This document shows positions 1-7,788 of a DNA stretch of 22,002 nt, piece after piece; position 1 is the stretch's first letter, and each line of letters begins with the position of its first letter. The stretch spans positions 1 through 22,002 of the IMG/VR virus record IMGVR_UViG_3300009164_000394. One strand, 5' to 3'. A program made the translations under genes and the position numbers. Under the pieces are notes generated by a model, which saw only the letters and a list, made by a program, of their open reading frames with translations, had not been told where the DNA came from and made no database searches. Source of the stretch: a virus.

Positions 1-295
1 CGCACCAAGCACCAGGCTTGATGTCACGAGGATGAGCGGTAAGACTGTGAGTACGACTAACCCAACGATTATTGATGTAATACTTAACATCGTAGATCTT
101 TCTAACAGGCCAAGTTACAAAATCTTGGATATAGCCTAGGCCCTCTTCAGCTAACCAGTAACGAAAGTTGTGCTTCATTTGAGCCGTAGTGGACCAGTTG
201 TCCCACTCTTCGCTAGTACCCGCACTCAATTTCTTAGTGCCTCGAAGCCAGTCTGCAAAGGGAGTACAACTCCAGTAATTTGTGTGATGTGCCAT
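1..295 (-). CDS. Conserved phage-type hypothetical protein (3' end outside window)
   Basis: Reading leftward from an ATG at 293-295, the frame stays open to the window edge, giving the first 98 residues. The start MAHHTNYWSC is rich in aromatics (about eight Trp and seven Tyr/Phe in the fragment) and contains a WPVRKIYDVKYY-like stretch. No catalytic motif is visible and I cannot assign a function. Its ATG lies one base after the TAA of the RyR-domain gene, so it is the next gene of the same leftward operon. Context suggests a small cytoplasmic phage accessory protein. The C-terminus is not in the window. Confidence 0.7.
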   Translation of the reverse strand, partial: MAHHTNYWSCTPFADWLRGTKKLSAGTSEEWDNWSTTAQMKHNFRYWLAEEGLGYIQDFVTWPVRKIYDVKYYINNRWVSRTHSLTAHPRDIKPGAWC

Positions 296-296
296 T

Positions 297-704
297 TTAT
301 TTTTTCATCAGTTTCATCATAGTTCTAACATGAACTCTATCTTTTTCTTTTTCATCTTCAGGTAGCTCTTCATAAGGCACATGCTGTGACGCATTATAAT
401 CAGCTTTGGGGTTACGCTTCATCCATTCAATATGAATATGCTCTGCGGCTTTCTCAATGTCGTCTGGAAAATTAGCAACGGCCTCGGCGGCGGCGGCTCC
501 CGCAGCCAAATTTTCTCTTTGCCAATCTGGATGCAGTTTATCAAAAGGAACGTTGATGTCCCCTTCTGACCCATCTGAATTCTTTTTAACTCTTTCCTTT
601 GTACCGGTTGGATCAAAATTGCGGCGCCATGCATCGTGTGCCAAACTGGCAAACTGCGTAATGGCATTTTCTGTCAAAACAATGTTAATATATTCACGCA
701 TCAT
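297..704 (-). CDS. RyR-domain-like protein
   Basis: 135 residues. The C-terminal half (about 85-128) reads HIHIEWMKRNP followed by HVPYEELPEDEKEKDR, which matches the ryanodine-receptor (RyR) domain pattern: an H-x-x-W helix, then a VPYxxLPxxEKxxDR signature. The N-terminal half (AHDAWRRNF, then HPDWQRENLAAGAAAA) looks like a second, more divergent copy. RyR domains occur in many phage and prokaryotic proteins, where they are thought to bind nucleotides or other small ligands; the role here is unknown. The ATG overlaps the Bax-inhibitor stop codon in an ATGA, which indicates translational coupling. No membrane segment is seen. Family assignment is from motif recognition only. Confidence 0.6.
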   Translation of the reverse strand: MMREYINIVLTENAITQFASLAHDAWRRNFDPTGTKERVKKNSDGSEGDINVPFDKLHPDWQRENLAAGAAAAEAVANFPDDIEKAAEHIHIEWMKRNPKADYNASQHVPYEELPEDEKEKDRVHVRTMMKLMKK

Positions 705-1399
705 TTTCTATCACCAAACAACTGTAACAAGTTTAGGAACAAGTTGATAAAGTCCATGTACAAGGTCAACGCACCACTAACTTCTGCGGCTGGACTGGCA
801 TCTACACTTAATTCTTCACGTATACGTTGTGTATCATAAGCAGTGAGTCCTAAGAAGATAATAATAGCCAACGCACTAATAACCATTGCCATAACTGTAC
901 TACCAATAAAGATGTTTACAATGCTGGCAATGACAATGGCAATTAGTCCAATAAACATAAACTGTCCAAGACTTTCCAAACTACGTTTGGTAAAGTAGCC
1001 ATACCCACTCATTACACCAAACAAGATTGCCGCGCCCATAAAGGCACTGACAATTGATCCCATAGTGAACACGGCAAAGATTGTAGCAAAGCTCAATCCC
1101 ATTAGTGCCGCAAACCCATGCAAGCATAGTTGAGCAACTTCTTTACTAGGATTGTTACCTAGCACATAACTAATACCAAAAATTGCCGCAAGTGGAGCAA
1201 AAATCACAATCCACTTTAGTACACCTGTAAAAAAGAATTGTAGCAACTCTGGACTAGTGCCCACAAAGTAACTGACAATCATACTAACCAATACAGCCAA
1301 GCTCATGTGTCCGTAAACACGGCCCATTGCTGAATTGATCTCACTGGCACTACGGAATCCAATAGTTCCGTCACCACCTGTATAGTTTACTCCAAACAT
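701..1399 (-). CDS. Bax inhibitor-1 / YccA-family membrane protein
   Basis: 232 residues with about seven hydrophobic segments. The C-terminal family signatures are clear: LTAYDTQRI near residue 190 and LYMDFINLFLNLLQLFG at the end, both characteristic of the BI-1/YccA/YbhL/TMBIM group. These are inner-membrane proteins. Bacterial members act as pH-sensitive calcium leak channels or as inhibitors of the FtsH protease (YccA). In a phage the plausible role is to modulate host membrane proteostasis, FtsH, or lysis timing (inference). An in-frame ATG 16 codons upstream exists, but the start at 1399 is preferred because AAAGGAG lies just before it, inside the end of the MazG-like gene. The gene follows two ClpP-type genes and ligase in one leftward block. 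Confidence 0.85.
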   Translation of the reverse strand: MFGVNYTGGDGTIGFRSASEINSAMGRVYGHMSLAVLVSMIVSYFVGTSPELLQFFFTGVLKWIVIFAPLAAIFGISYVLGNNPSKEVAQLCLHGFAALMGLSFATIFAVFTMGSIVSAFMGAAILFGVMSGYGYFTKRSLESLGQFMFIGLIAIVIASIVNIFIGSTVMAMVISALAIIIFLGLTAYDTQRIREELSVDASPAAEVSGALTLYMDFINLFLNLLQLFGDRK

Positions 1400-1400
1400 G

Positions 1401-1775
1401 TCATTCTCCTTTAATAAATTGCGCCAACTCGGGCGACTTCCAACCAACTGGTTTTAACACCTTGCCATCCTCACGTTTACGAACTTTGCCAGTGTCGTAA
1501 TCAACTTTGGCAAAGTTAGTTTTCATTACTTCTTTCCATGCACCTTCTGCATCAAATCCTGCACTGTGGATTGCTCCAATAGTAACAACCAAAATGTCAA
1601 TCAACGCATCCAATTGTTCTACACGATCGTCCGACAGTGTGGCTTCCAACAATTCTTGATGTTCTTCATCAATCAACTTGATATACATACTGTATTGCAG
1701 TTCATTGAACTTGTCAACTGTTTGGTCGCAAGCCCGCATAAATTTTTCTTGATCTCTAAACGGATTTGTCATCAT
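1401..1775 (-). CDS. MazG-like / phosphoribosyl-ATP pyrophosphohydrolase-like NTP-PPase
   Basis: 124 residues, all-alpha NTP pyrophosphohydrolase fold. The metal-binding pattern is visible: DEEHQELLEA (an ExxxE-type helix, about residues 35-44) followed by EQLDALIDILVV (two aspartates four apart, about 55-59). The start, MTNPFRDQEKFM, is typical of phage members. Such enzymes cleave NTPs or dNTPs to the monophosphate and pyrophosphate. Phage MazG homologues have been proposed to lower (p)ppGpp or to sanitise and recycle nucleotides; the substrate here is not predictable. There are two adjacent ATG codons. The first overlaps the upstream stop (ATGA); the second has better spacing from AGGA. 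Confidence 0.75.
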   Translation of the reverse strand: MMTNPFRDQEKFMRACDQTVDKFNELQYSMYIKLIDEEHQELLEATLSDDRVEQLDALIDILVVTIGAIHSAGFDAEGAWKEVMKTNFAKVDYDTGKVRKREDGKVLKPVGWKSPELAQFIKGE

Positions 1776-1972
1776 GCCATCCTATCTACATTTTGTCCCG
1801 GACGATTCATCCGGCGATTCATTTCAATTCTTGCTTCTTCGTTATTTTTAAGATTCATTTTTACACGTATCTCCTCTATACGAAGTTCTTCATGTCGCTT
1901 GTCCAACTTTTTAACTTCCATCTGTCTATACATTTCTGCATTTTGTGCAGTTACCCTACTAACTTCCGTCAT
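1772..1972 (-). CDS. Small charged coiled-coil protein, unknown function
   Basis: 66 residues, very rich in Glu, Arg, Lys and Met, with a continuous helical heptad-like pattern through the middle (about 15-55: KKLDKRHEELRIEEIR and onwards). No membrane segment or catalytic motif. The ATG overlaps the DNA ligase stop (ATGA) and is preceded by AGGAG at 8 bases. Its own stop overlaps the next ATG, so it is translationally coupled on both sides. It could be a small adaptor or DNA-associated helix, but no function is assigned. Confidence 0.65.
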   Translation of the reverse strand: MTEVSRVTAQNAEMYRQMEVKKLDKRHEELRIEEIRVKMNLKNNEEARIEMNRRMNRPGQNVDRMA

Positions 1973-3285
1973 AGTTTTTCTCCTAGTTCAAATCCCCGGA
2001 ATCGCAGGAATCTTGGAAATCGCAAACTGTATGTGCCGTCTTGATTTTGCGTGACAGCATCGGCCCTTACTTCAACAATATTTCCGATAAGAGTATCACG
2101 CCCGCTCCAATAAGTATCGCGATTATTGTCTGTAAAACCACTTCCAACATTGACTTCAATTCGTTGTCCATTATCTTCTCCCTCGCACACCAGTGCACCA
2201 AGTTTTCCAATATTCCTACCAGTTCCTTCTTCCACTGCTACCACTTCTAGACTAACTTCAATAAAAGGTTTTAATTTTAGCCATGCAACACTACGCTTGC
2301 ATTCGTATCCAGCTTCTGGATCCTTAATCATAATGCCTTCATAACCACCAGCCACTGCCTGTGCATTAATTTCTTTAAAACGCAACTGTCCTTCAGCTGT
2401 GGCAAGATCAACATTTTCAAACGCCAATGCTTTAACATTGGGCATGGCTTCGTGATTAGCACTGACCCAATCTTGAAGTGCTTGACTGCGTTTGGTTTGT
2501 GTGGTTGAGCTTTTGCCGTTCTCAAATTCTTCAAGTGTCAATATATCAAACAAGTTTAGAACAGCGTCTGTACTTTGTACATCACTTTTACGATGCACTT
2601 GTTTCATCAAGTCTTGAAAGCTGGACGACATAATTTCGCCGTCCAACACCATTGCTTCTTTAAAGGAATGTGCAACTTTTGCAATTTGCTCTTTGACGTG
2701 TGGGAAGTTCACAAGCTCTTTGCCGTTGCGACTAAACTGATCAATACGACCATCAGGATGAACGATAGTGATAACACGCACACCATCCAGTTTAACTTCA
2801 ATCAGTTTATTACCAGCAACTTTGCTTTCATGCCCGTTGCTGTCATGTGCAAGCTGGCAACTAAAAACAGGAATAATATATTTCTTGTGTTCTTTGCCTA
2901 CTACCTTATTAACTGTAGTTTCACTAAAACCAGCTCGCATGTCCTTAATCAAAATACGACGATACCAACCATTCCATTCTGCTTTTGTAGCAGATTTCAT
3001 CATGGCTTGTATCATATCCCTCGCTGTATTACCGGTGACATTGCGAGTAACAAAGCCAGTAAGAGCGAGAGTAAAACTATCCCAAGGTAGCCCAGCGCCG
3101 TCTTCATCTTTTTTCTCCGGGATTTGTTTCAATCCAAATGTAATCATTGAATCAAATGCCAAGCGGCAACCTTCGAAAAATTCATCGTTGCCAGCGTCAG
3201 CTTGGACTTGAATAATAGCTTCTTTGTTGAGACGACTTGGATGATTTTCCAAATCACTAATAACGCGGTAGCAAGGATCGCTCAT
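1969..3285 (-). CDS. ATP-dependent DNA ligase
   Basis: 438 residues. Joins 5'-phosphate and 3'-hydroxyl ends through an enzyme-AMP intermediate. The nucleotidyltransferase motifs are in order: motif I EVKLDGVR with the adenylated lysine at about K165, motif III LDGEIM near 214-220, motif IV YEGIMIKD near 318, and motif V WLKLKP near 334. An OB-fold-like C-terminal region follows. The N-terminal 150 residues (with ALTGFVTRNVTGN) resemble the helical DNA-binding domain of T4-type ligases. Start ATG is preceded by AGGAAATCAA and by a consensus sigma-70 promoter at 3319-3347, so this gene heads a transcription unit. It probably serves replication and repair of the phage genome. Confidence 0.92.
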   Translation of the reverse strand: MSDPCYRVISDLENHPSRLNKEAIIQVQADAGNDEFFEGCRLAFDSMITFGLKQIPEKKDEDGAGLPWDSFTLALTGFVTRNVTGNTARDMIQAMMKSATKAEWNGWYRRILIKDMRAGFSETTVNKVVGKEHKKYIIPVFSCQLAHDSNGHESKVAGNKLIEVKLDGVRVITIVHPDGRIDQFSRNGKELVNFPHVKEQIAKVAHSFKEAMVLDGEIMSSSFQDLMKQVHRKSDVQSTDAVLNLFDILTLEEFENGKSSTTQTKRSQALQDWVSANHEAMPNVKALAFENVDLATAEGQLRFKEINAQAVAGGYEGIMIKDPEAGYECKRSVAWLKLKPFIEVSLEVVAVEEGTGRNIGKLGALVCEGEDNGQRIEVNVGSGFTDNNRDTYWSGRDTLIGNIVEVRADAVTQNQDGTYSLRFPRFLRFRGFELGEKL

Positions 3286-3318
3286 TTGATTTCCTAATTG
3301 TGTTGTTTATTAGTCTAT

Positions 3319-3347
3319 ATTATAGCAAACAACTACAAGGTTGTCAA
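3319..3347 (-). promoter_or_regulatory. Sigma-70 promoter for the DNA ligase operon
   Basis: On the minus strand, TTGACA (3342-3347) and TATAAT (3319-3324) are separated by exactly 17 bases, a perfect consensus. The -35 box overlaps the stop codon of the upstream ClpP-like gene and is embedded in a 15-base palindrome (3337-3351). The leader to the ligase ATG is roughly 25 bases and contains AGGA. Confidence 0.85.
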
Positions 3348-3931
3348 CCTTTTTCTTGGAAAATATGATCGGCTACGCCCAATTCGATTAATTCATCAGC
3401 AGTCAAATATACATCAGATGCTGGTAACAGTTTGTTTTTAACAGTTCGGGTATCCAATCCGGTTGCTTCTTTTAGAATGTTTACCATTCTAGTGTTGCAA
3501 TATTCGGACTCTTTCATTTGAGCTTTGATATCGTGGTACTTGGCATCCATTCCATCGGTGAATTGATGACACATGATTCCAGTATTTGGAGCAATGTAAC
3601 GTTCACCATTTTCTCCAGAAGCAAAAATTAAGAAGGCAGCACTCATAATATTACCCATACCAATTGTACGTATTTTATGAGTACTCACCCGCATCACATC
3701 TATTAAAGCAAATGCTTGATATAAATCACCGCCACTGCTATTGATATAAAGAGTTAGCACTTTTTCTTGTTTTTTATCAAGATTTTCGTAAACAATCCAT
3801 TTAATAGCTTCACTTATATTGACATCCTCAATTTCGCCCAACAAGAAGTGGACGCCGTTGTCCAGCAACTTGATGTTTATGCGATCTTGCGCATTGAATT
3901 CGTCGATCTTTTTCACGAGTTTGCCTTCCAT
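3344..3931 (-). CDS. ClpP-like serine protease, divergent paralogue
   Basis: 195 residues with the ClpP/crotonase fold. The oxyanion-loop region INSSGGDLYQ (near 63-72), nucleophile-loop GNIMSAAFL (Ser near 99), the His loop IMCHQF (near 122) and ASDVYLTADEL with the aspartate (near 168) together give an apparently intact Ser-His-Asp triad. It is clearly more divergent than the neighbouring ClpP and lacks the usual GQAxSMG and MIHQP wording. It lies 35 bases downstream of canonical clpP in the same direction. Hetero-oligomeric ClpP pairs are known in cyanobacteria and plastids; by analogy the two products may assemble together (inference). No strong ribosome site precedes the ATG; an internal GTG five codons in follows GGAAGG and could be the real start. 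Confidence 0.85.
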   Translation of the reverse strand: MEGKLVKKIDEFNAQDRINIKLLDNGVHFLLGEIEDVNISEAIKWIVYENLDKKQEKVLTLYINSSGGDLYQAFALIDVMRVSTHKIRTIGMGNIMSAAFLIFASGENGERYIAPNTGIMCHQFTDGMDAKYHDIKAQMKESEYCNTRMVNILKEATGLDTRTVKNKLLPASDVYLTADELIELGVADHIFQEKG

Positions 3932-3965
3932 AGTGTGATATTCAGATATTTAGCGCATAGACGAA

Positions 3966-4583
3966 TTAGCGTTTGGAAATCACTTTATCAGCCAAACCGT
4001 ATTCTACCGCTTCTTTGGCACTCAAAAACGTGTCAAATTTCATAGCTTCGTACAGTTGAGCATAGGTTTTTCCAGCGGTATTGTGCTTGACATACAGTTC
4101 AGTCAAGCGTTCGTTAATACGTTTGGATTCTTCAAAACTACGCTTGGCATCTTCAAATTCCAGTTCCTGTACATGTACAGTGCCACGTGTTCCAGGAGTA
4201 CCAGAACTAACACGATGGATCATTGTACGTGCTTCGGGTAGCACGAATCGTTTACCCGGGTGTCCGGCTTGAGCAAGGAAGGACCCCATTGAGCAAGCCT
4301 GTCCCATAACGTAAGTGGCGACATCGGGTTTGATAAACTGCATGGTATCGTAAATAGCAAGGCCAGCAGTAACGGAGCCCCCAGGGCTATTGATAAAGAA
4401 AGTAATGTCTTCATTTCCTTGACTCTCCAAAAAGAGCAACTGTGCCACTAACAAGCTGGACGTGTGCTCGTTGACATCCGTGTCCAGCATGACAACACGG
4501 TCTTTTAACAAACGGCTATAAATGTCATATGCACGTTCGCCTTTTGCTTCGGTCTCAATGACCATCGGTACTAAATTTGGCAT
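3966..4583 (-). CDS. clpP: ATP-dependent Clp protease proteolytic subunit ClpP
   Basis: 205 residues, close to bacterial ClpP in length and wording. The start [10 protein letters not shown] is typical of bacterial ClpP, the region [15 protein letters not shown] is family-typical, and [11 protein letters not shown] forms the oxyanion loop. GQACSMGSF carries the catalytic Ser (near 110), TMIHRVSSG the His (near 135) and [17 protein letters not shown] the Asp (near 184). ClpP forms a barrel of two heptameric rings and needs a Clp ATPase, not present in this window, so a host ClpX or ClpA may be used. Phage ClpP-like proteins often act as capsid proteases, but this one resembles cellular ClpP and sits among accessory genes. 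AAGGAAAAT precedes the ATG. Confidence 0.92.
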   Translation of the reverse strand: MPNLVPMVIETEAKGERAYDIYSRLLKDRVVMLDTDVNEHTSSLLVAQLLFLESQGNEDITFFINSPGGSVTAGLAIYDTMQFIKPDVATYVMGQACSMGSFLAQAGHPGKRFVLPEARTMIHRVSSGTPGTRGTVHVQELEFEDAKRSFEESKRINERLTELYVKHNTAGKTYAQLYEAMKFDTFLSAKEAVEYGLADKVISKR

Positions 4584-4590
4584 ATTTTCC

Positions 4591-5037
4591 TTATCTGTAA
4601 TCTTTATCTAATTCAACACCAGTTAGACTGGCAACTGTTTGGAACTTGTCCCATGCCTTTTTGGCAGCTGGATTTTTTGAAAGTTCTTCGCTAGGTAATA
4701 CTGCTTCCAGCCAAATTTCCGGACGACGACTAGGATGTGCACCAAATTTGCGTGGCTGGTGTAATTTGCCAGTTTCCCAAAGTTCAATGCTAACACTACG
4801 ATAATTTTTTTCATCTTCGTCAGTAGTACCAAACCATTCTGGATTTGCTCCTCCAAATAAACCACGCATTGAGTTTGCAGCCGAACCTCCTGAGTATCCT
4901 TCCCAAATGTCTTGCCACTGGTCAGCATCACGGGGATCAAAGTCAGTGCGAGTAATCAGCACCAATACATCGTTGATGTTTACCACGCCGTTTACAATGT
5001 CTCGAACACAACGACTATAACTTAATCCAATTTTCAT
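4591..5037 (-). CDS. Conserved phage-type hypothetical protein
   Basis: 148 residues, starting [17 protein letters not shown] and continuing with [12 protein letters not shown] and a Trp-rich QWQDIWEGY stretch. The middle has a Gly/Ser/Asn-rich segment ([14 protein letters not shown]) and then a beta-like [17 protein letters not shown] recognise the style as a conserved hypothetical of large phages but cannot name a function. It ends just before clpP; its last codons contain the clpP ribosome-binding site. AGGATAAT precedes its ATG, directly after the preceding gene's stop. Confidence 0.7.
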   Translation of the reverse strand: MKIGLSYSRCVRDIVNGVVNINDVLVLITRTDFDPRDADQWQDIWEGYSGGSAANSMRGLFGGANPEWFGTTDEDEKNYRSVSIELWETGKLHQPRKFGAHPSRRPEIWLEAVLPSEELSKNPAAKKAWDKFQTVASLTGVELDKDYR

Positions 5038-5038
5038 A

Positions 5039-5278
5039 TTATCCTCGACTGCTAGTTTCTATCACTGAGATTTTAGGACCGTTGCTGACAAAATCCATAC
5101 CAGCCATACGACCTTCGTATATTCTTCCATTCCACTTCATGGCAAGTTTTACACTTTTGTTTATTATAACATATAATGTATCTAATTCCTTGAAGTCTTG
5201 GACAACTGCTTCTACAATTTTATTGCTTGTAACGTTCTTAACATCACAAACATCACTGTGGCTGCGTATCTTGCTCAC
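5039..5278 (-). CDS. Small hypothetical protein (GTG start)
   Basis: 79 residues if started at GTG 5276-5278, which has GGAG seven bases upstream; an in-frame TTG four codons earlier contains that GGAG and is less likely. The protein is mostly beta-like (LYVIINKSVKLAMKWNGRIYEGRMAGMDF), with no membrane span or catalytic motif. Its beginning overlaps the 3' end of the Sm-like gene by 26 bases in another frame. No function assigned; a small SH3- or OB-like barrel is possible but not shown. Confidence 0.55.
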   Translation of the reverse strand: MSKIRSHSDVCDVKNVTSNKIVEAVVQDFKELDTLYVIINKSVKLAMKWNGRIYEGRMAGMDFVSNGPKISVIETSSRG

Positions 5279-5603
5279 TGTCTTCTCCAATTGTAATTTT
5301 AACCTCTTTCACGCTATCCCAACGGAAACTGCGCCATCCCTGTGCTTCCAAATCATAAACAGGCATAACGTCCTCATTTACTTTCTTTTCTTTCTTAACG
5401 GGAAAATCAATTGGGTTGTCCGTATTTGTTTCGTGAGCTTCCACAATTGGTATAGCTGGTATGAGTGCATCATTTGTAGTGCAAGTCATTTCACGATCAG
5501 TGCCGTCTTTTTTGGTAAAAACAAGTTTTACCTCACCAGCTGACAAGTGTTCTTTAAGCCAAGTTTTGAACTGGGCAAATTCTTGTTCATTTAAGGTCAT
5601 CAT
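5253..5603 (-). CDS. WYL_2 (DUF2693)-type Sm-like SH3 beta-barrel protein
   Basis: 116 residues. Recognisable halves of the family are KLVFTKKDGTDREMTCT (about 27-43) and VYDLEAQGWRSFRWDSVKEV (about 82-101), joined by an acidic/Lys linker. This matches the small phage and cyanophage proteins described as WYL_2, Sm-like SH3 beta-barrel fold, formerly DUF2693. The related WYL domain is a ligand- or nucleic-acid-binding regulatory module, so a host-takeover or RNA-binding role is plausible but unproven. The start lies inside the end of the preceding short gene. Two adjacent ATGs are possible starts. Confidence 0.7.
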   Translation of the reverse strand: MMTLNEQEFAQFKTWLKEHLSAGEVKLVFTKKDGTDREMTCTTNDALIPAIPIVEAHETNTDNPIDFPVKKEKKVNEDVMPVYDLEAQGWRSFRWDSVKEVKITIGEDSEQDTQPQ

Positions 5604-5739
5604 GGAGTTTCCGTTTCATTTCTGCATTTTCTTGTTCAATTTTCTCAACATGATCAGCTACCTTATTAAGTAGCTCTAATGTATTTTGAGCTGTTGTTCG
5701 TAACATTTGTGCCACAGTCATTGTCTTTTCTTCTGCCAT
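5587..5739 (-). CDS. Small helical protein, unknown function
   Basis: 50 residues (MAEEKTMTVAQMLRTTAQNT and onwards), a single long amphipathic or coiled-coil helix with a heptad pattern through LNKVADHVEKIEQENAEMKR. An open frame extends further upstream, but the start at 5739 is preferred because it immediately follows the phosphoesterase stop (TAA, one base, ATG) and TTGGAGATT lies just before it. It overlaps the start of the Sm-like gene. No function assigned. Confidence 0.6.
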   Translation of the reverse strand: MAEEKTMTVAQMLRTTAQNTLELLNKVADHVEKIEQENAEMKRKLHDDLK

Positions 5740-5740
5740 T

Positions 5741-6601
5741 TTAAATCTCCAAAATTTTAGTTGGGTCCCAACCAGTATCTTCGCTATACCCATCATTTTC
5801 GTAACCGCGTGGGTTACATACAATTCGTGTCTCACCAATAACATAATCAAACGGATGATGGGTGTGACCATGTGTCCACAGTTTGATCTGTGGTTGATCC
5901 AAAATGAACTCACTCAAGTCACTGTGGTAACCACCGTTCATCAATTGATCGTTTGCATACGTTGGATGACAACTTTGAAAACTTGGCGTGTGATGTCCAA
6001 CCACAACACATTTGGCATCTCGATGTTCTTGGAGAACAAGTTTAATGTAGCCCAGAGTCTTATCGTGCCTAATAGCAACATCCAACGCACTCATACAGGC
6101 ATAGTTACGCTTGTCGTTTCTAATGATACGGAAGTCGTTCATCATACCTTCAATGGCATGCATTGTGAGTGGGTCACGTTTGTTCATATTAGTCCAAAGC
6201 GTTCCGCCAACAAACACAACATCGTCAATTATCTTTGTATCTTGCTCTAACATATAGATGTTAGGATACTTGGCACACTCCTCACGCATGTAATCAATGC
6301 CAGCGTAGAACTTGCCGTTGTAGAATTCGTGATTGCCCATGATATAAATCACATGGGGAAACTGAAAACTACACCTCTTGAAGAAATCTCTAAAACGCTG
6401 TGCCTTTTCTTGTCTACGACCCAAGCCAGTGCCGTTGGCAATAGCAGCCTGATCCGCAGTATTGGCAGGTTCTGGATGATCGTGTAGATCCTGGGCGATA
6501 CAAATGTCACCTCCCAAAATCAATACATCAGCACCTTCGTCATTGTTGATGTAACAATCCGAAAATTCTAAATGTAAGTCACTAACCAACTTGATCTTCA
6601 T
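5741..6601 (-). CDS. Calcineurin-like metallophosphoesterase
   Basis: 286 residues. The five metallophosphoesterase motifs are intact: SDLHLEF with D8 and H10, GGDI at 30-33, GNHE at 89-92, GHH at 202-204 and THGHTH at 243-248. These ligands bind a dinuclear metal centre that hydrolyses phosphate esters, for example nucleotides or phosphorylated proteins or nucleic acids. The substrate cannot be read from the sequence. Insertions between motifs II and III make it longer than the second phosphoesterase at 11796-12344, so the two are not recent duplicates. Its start overlaps the end of the upstream gene by 20 bases. Confidence 0.88.
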   Translation of the reverse strand: MKIKLVSDLHLEFSDCYINNDEGADVLILGGDICIAQDLHDHPEPANTADQAAIANGTGLGRRQEKAQRFRDFFKRCSFQFPHVIYIMGNHEFYNGKFYAGIDYMREECAKYPNIYMLEQDTKIIDDVVFVGGTLWTNMNKRDPLTMHAIEGMMNDFRIIRNDKRNYACMSALDVAIRHDKTLGYIKLVLQEHRDAKCVVVGHHTPSFQSCHPTYANDQLMNGGYHSDLSEFILDQPQIKLWTHGHTHHPFDYVIGETRIVCNPRGYENDGYSEDTGWDPTKILEI

Positions 6602-7163
6602 GTTTATTTGCCGTTATAAATGCTGGTAAATTATCTTTAGTAAGGCGACCTGCCTCAACCTCTTCAAGCATATTACGCAATGCGTCTTCAACAAATTCGT
6701 TAAAGGTCATATCTCGATCATGTGCCATCTTCATGTATTGTAACAGATCTTCATCCGAAAAGTCAACTGGTATTTGCACCCTTGTATCATAATCCTCACC
6801 TGCCTTAATAGCCAAACACTTTTGGATAAAGTCATCTACCACATCCAAATCAACGTAATCAACATCATCCCATGCTTGATTAGCCAGTACACTTTTATGT
6901 TCTGCTTCTTTTTGATGCTTTTCTTGATTCTTTGGATTAATCATACGATATGCACGGTCGTTGGTGTAGTCACACACACTTACTTCATAAACCTTTTGGC
7001 TCTTATTACTGAATACAATACTGAAACTATAGCCACCTGTACCATGAACGCCATTCCAACTATCCAGACTATAACTGTTTGGGCCGTAACAGTCCCAACC
7101 ATAATCACTACCTTCGGTAATTTTATAGTCAACCAATTCCATCCATTCTTTAATTGTAATCAT
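6582..7163 (-). CDS. Phage protein with C-terminal ribbon-helix-helix-like segment
   Basis: 193 residues. The N-terminal part (ITIKEWMELVDYKITEGSDY, then GPNSYSLDSWNG and FSIVFSNKSQKVYEVSVCDY) is a mixed alpha/beta domain of a type seen in large phages, function unknown. From about 128 the pattern changes to RVQIPVDFSDEDLL, then KMAHDRDMTFNEFVEDALRN, which resembles an Arc/CopG ribbon-helix-helix fold: one strand and two helices with a conserved T-x-N-E-F-V turn. This suggests a dimeric DNA-binding or anti-host regulator (inference). ATG overlaps the upstream stop in ATGA. Confidence 0.65.
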   Translation of the reverse strand: MITIKEWMELVDYKITEGSDYGWDCYGPNSYSLDSWNGVHGTGGYSFSIVFSNKSQKVYEVSVCDYTNDRAYRMINPKNQEKHQKEAEHKSVLANQAWDDVDYVDLDVVDDFIQKCLAIKAGEDYDTRVQIPVDFSDEDLLQYMKMAHDRDMTFNEFVEDALRNMLEEVEAGRLTKDNLPAFITANKHEDQVG

Positions 7164-7336
7164 TTAAACACCTTTGAATCAAAAATAATTGCTGAACCCA
7201 GCACAATGAAACATATACCGCCTAATGTGTCTCCAAGAGCTAGACTTGTAACACCGTTTAATACATTCACTCCGCCAACAGTATATCCAATCGTCTTACG
7301 GTGACGACCAAACCATTCAAAAAACTTATCTGTCAT
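7160..7336 (-). CDS. Small membrane protein
   Basis: 58 residues: a basic N-terminus (MTDKFFEWFGRHRKTIGY) followed by two hydrophobic segments (TVGGVNVLNGVTSLALG and GGICFIVLGSAIIFD). It shares ATGA overlaps with both neighbours, so it is a genuine coupled gene despite its size. The topology suggests an inner-membrane hairpin. Function unknown; small phage membrane proteins may act in superinfection exclusion or lysis control, but nothing here decides. Confidence 0.7.
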   Translation of the reverse strand: MTDKFFEWFGRHRKTIGYTVGGVNVLNGVTSLALGDTLGGICFIVLGSAIIFDSKVFK

Positions 7337-7788
7337 AGTTCTAATCCATCCTTTTTTGCTTGTTCTTCAATACGAGCATTACGCTCCGCTTCATGTACAT
7401 CACACAATGTACGCACCCAGCCACCACCTCTGCGCTTGCCTATGCCGCCGCACTCTTCGCAAGCAATGTCGGCCCAGGCTTCTGCCATACGTACCATACC
7501 GTCAACCTTGTCATCACCGCCGCGATAGTAAAAACGTAGGCCGCCAAATTTCTCTTTAATCTGTTCCACAACAACTTGTGGACAACCTTCACCACGATTA
7601 AACTTTTCTTTTTGTTCCTGCTTCCATTCGATATGTTGTTGAATGTTACGACACAATCGTTCAAGTATTGGATACCATCCCTTACCTACAGAAAATCCAC
7701 CATACTTGCTCTCGAACATTTTTGGATAAGATTTCTCCATTCGTTTAGCAAACGTTTCATAGTCTATAAATTCTTGATCTTCGTTCAT
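7333..7788 (-). CDS. Conserved phage protein with zinc-finger-like cysteines
   Basis: 151 residues. The conserved core is VVVEQIKEKFGGLRFYYRGG followed by VDGMVRMAEAWADIACEECG. The C-terminal CEECGGIGKRR with TLCDVH downstream (CxxC ... CxxH) looks like a one-zinc structural finger. Proteins of this kind recur in tailed phages and prophages as hypotheticals. Nucleic-acid or protein binding is a reasonable guess but no enzyme motif is present. Coupled by ATGA overlaps to genes on both sides. Confidence 0.65.
   Translation of the reverse strand: MNEDQEFIDYETFAKRMEKSYPKMFESKYGGFSVGKGWYPILERLCRNIQQHIEWKQEQKEKFNRGEGCPQVVVEQIKEKFGGLRFYYRGGDDKVDGMVRMAEAWADIACEECGGIGKRRGGGWVRTLCDVHEAERNARIEEQAKKDGLEL

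Noticed and set aside
3337-3351. Terminator after the ClpP-like gene
   Set aside because: Arms are separated by a single base and no T-run follows on the minus strand; the site coincides with the -35 box.
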